Shown piece by piece: positions 4,379 through 5,614 of a stretch of 5,614 bases of DNA. The notes beneath the pieces are model-generated. The model was not told where the DNA came from and did not search any database. It saw only the letters and a list, made by a program, of their open reading frames with translations. Position 1 is the first letter of the stretch. Each line of letters opens with the position of its first letter. Source of the DNA: Pyramidobacter sp. (GTDB lineage Bacteria > Synergistota > Synergistia > Synergistales > Dethiosulfovibrionaceae). The stretch is taken from the NCBI GenBank assembly GCA_016286835.1, contig JAEEUD010000130.1, positions 1-5,614 of the forward strand. Reading direction: 5' to 3'. Position numbers and translations under genes: made by a program.

Positions 4379-5614
4379 CTATTTGCCGCGCACGAACTTC
4401 TCGCCGAAGATGAACAGCGCCACGCTCACGGCCGCGCCGATGCCGATCGGGAACCACACCGACTGCACCGTCAGCACGGGCATGAAAGCGACGAGGAACG
4501 AGCCGACGACGCCCATCAGCGCGGAAGCGACGCCGAAGCCTTCCCAGGCCTGCGTGTTGCGCAGTTCGGGGTCGACGCAGCGGCCCAGAGCCATGCCGCT
4601 GGGAGCGGAGCCGGTGCCCTGACCGAAGAAGAGCAGGCCCGTCTCCAGCCAGTCCTTTTTCAGCCAGCGCTTGACGATGACCATGCAGATGAACGCCATC
4701 ATCGCGACGATGACGACCATGTGGATGAGGATGGGCGCCATGTAGCTGGCCAGCAGCTTCACGTTCAGCGTCGCCGTGGCCGAGCAGATGCAGATCTCAA
4801 GCGCCAGACCCGAGATCGTGTTGACCGACTTCTTGTCGACGTAGCCCTGGATCTTCAGGCAGCCCATCAGCGTCCAGATGATGAACGCGCCGAGCATTCC
4901 GTAGAAGAAGCTGGGGAAGCTCTTGGCGATCGGCACATAGGGCTTGAGGTAAGCGACGATCTGACGGCCGACCCAGATGCTCACAAGCACGAGAGCCAGC
5001 TGCAAAGCAAGGCCGTTGAGCGCGTCGGAAGCAACCGTGGCGCTGCCGAGCGACTTCTGCTTCTCGACCGGGATCGGGCCGCGCTGCGTCTTGATCTCGC
5101 CCTTTTCGCCGCGTTCAAGGTTGGTCGCGTAGCCCTTGCGCACGCTCCAGTTGACCAGCACCATGCCGGCCACCATCGCCACGATCAGGCCGAGCGTGGC
5201 GAGGATGATGCCGATGGCGAGCATTCCGTTCTCGGCCTCGCCGAGCGACTCAAACAGCTTGCCGGCCGCCGTCGCCGCGCCGTGTCCTCCCCAGTAGGTG
5301 TACACGGCCATCACGCCCCAGCCTTTGGGCATGGCGGGCCAGAAGTTGCTGAGCACCACGCCGGTGATCGTGCCCACGGCCATCTGTGCGAAATAGGTCA
5401 GAGCCACGATCGTGGTCGAGCCGGCGAAGCTGCGCAGCCTGTCGCGGTTGAGCGTTGTGCCGAGGATCATGCACGTCAGAACGATGTCGATCATCGGGCC
5501 GGCCATGCCGCCGAACGTCTTGGGGATCTCGATCCAGCCAAGCACCTGCGGCCCCATCACCAGCGCGAGAACGCCGCCGATCAGTCCGGCAGGCAGGAAC
5601 AGCTTCTGCAGCGG
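4379..5614 (-). CDS. gltS: GltS-family Na+/glutamate-type symporter (partial, N-terminus outside window)
   Basis: The frame is open to the right edge, and 411 codons to the TAG stop are visible. From the alignable LPAGLIGG segment (compare IPEPVAGG of E. coli GltS, 401 aa), about 30-40 N-terminal residues are missing. The protein is an integral inner-membrane carrier with many hydrophobic helices. The two re-entrant-loop signatures of the inverted-repeat GltS fold are visible: WGGHG around residues 108-112 and GQGTGSAPSG at 331-340 (counted from the edge). A hydrophilic linker at about 158-192 joins the two halves. E. coli GltS carries glutamate with Na+; the substrate here could be glutamate or another acidic compound. 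A GTG at 5560 is not the start, because the conserved sequence continues upstream of it. The gene precedes the aldolase and dehydrogenase genes in the same direction, with a terminator between. The family is clear; the substrate is not. Confidence 0.88.
   Translation of the reverse strand, partial: PLQKLFLPAGLIGGVLALVMGPQVLGWIEIPKTFGGMAGPMIDIVLTCMILGTTLNRDRLRSFAGSTTIVALTYFAQMAVGTITGVVLSNFWPAMPKGWGVMAVYTYWGGHGAATAAGKLFESLGEAENGMLAIGIILATLGLIVAMVAGMVLVNWSVRKGYATNLERGEKGEIKTQRGPIPVEKQKSLGSATVASDALNGLALQLALVLVSIWVGRQIVAYLKPYVPIAKSFPSFFYGMLGAFIIWTLMGCLKIQGYVDKKSVNTISGLALEICICSATATLNVKLLASYMAPILIHMVVIVAMMAFICMVIVKRWLKKDWLETGLLFFGQGTGSAPSGMALGRCVDPELRNTQAWEGFGVASALMGVVGSFLVAFMPVLTVQSVWFPIGIGAAVSVALFIFGEKFVRGK

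Noticed and set aside
2254..4413. Plus-strand open frame of about 719 codons across the enzyme genes
   Set aside because: It is the antisense shadow of two clear minus-strand enzyme genes in GC-rich DNA. Its translation is a His/Val/Asp/Gly-rich repeat-like sequence without domain motifs, and it runs through a strong terminator.
5555..5560. GTG/ATG near 5560 as the true start of the symporter
   Set aside because: The same frame continues upstream to the edge with a sequence alignable to the early GltS membrane region (LPAGLIGG), so the gene begins outside the window.

Overview
The window looks like a GC-rich chromosomal segment from a Gram-negative-type bacterium. One protein has a Sec signal peptide and a CsgG/FlgT-like periplasmic fold. 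Codon use is strongly biased to G/C in the third position, and the intergenic regions are much more AT-rich. A D-2-hydroxyacid dehydrogenase, a DmpG-type aldolase and a GltS-type Na+ symporter together would fit an amino-acid-fermenting anaerobe, for example a Synergistota relative of Pyramidobacter. That assignment is an inference from gene content and style and is not proven here.

Left part (1-1274). A minus-strand gene for an exported protein starts at 729 and runs off the left edge. It is followed by a 395-bp intergenic region (730-1124) with no gene. This region holds two perfect palindromes, a tandem array of three 28-bp imperfect palindromes spaced 38-40 bp apart, and a strong extended -10 promoter. 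The promoter drives a 49-residue Cys-rich single-pass membrane protein (1125-1274).

Middle (1275-2300). A second extended -10 promoter, overlapped by a GC-rich stem-loop, drives a MurR/RpiR-family regulator (1337-2242). The phosphosugar-binding motifs of its SIS domain are changed. A strong bidirectional terminator separates it from the convergent genes to its right.

Right part (2299-5614, all minus strand). In transcription order the genes are a GltS-family Na+/dicarboxylate (glutamate) symporter, cut by the window edge; an intercistronic terminator; a DmpG-like 4-hydroxy-2-oxoacid aldolase; and, 15 bp later, an NAD-dependent D-2-hydroxyacid dehydrogenase. A possible working model is uptake of a hydroxylated acidic substrate, oxidation of its 2-hydroxy group to a 2-oxo acid, and retro-aldol cleavage to pyruvate plus an aldehyde or oxo acid, possibly under control of the RpiR regulator. 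The gene families are well supported; the pathway is inference. The most unusual items are the active-site substitutions in the aldolase, the repeat array with its palindromes, the Cys-rich miniprotein and the atypical SIS pocket.
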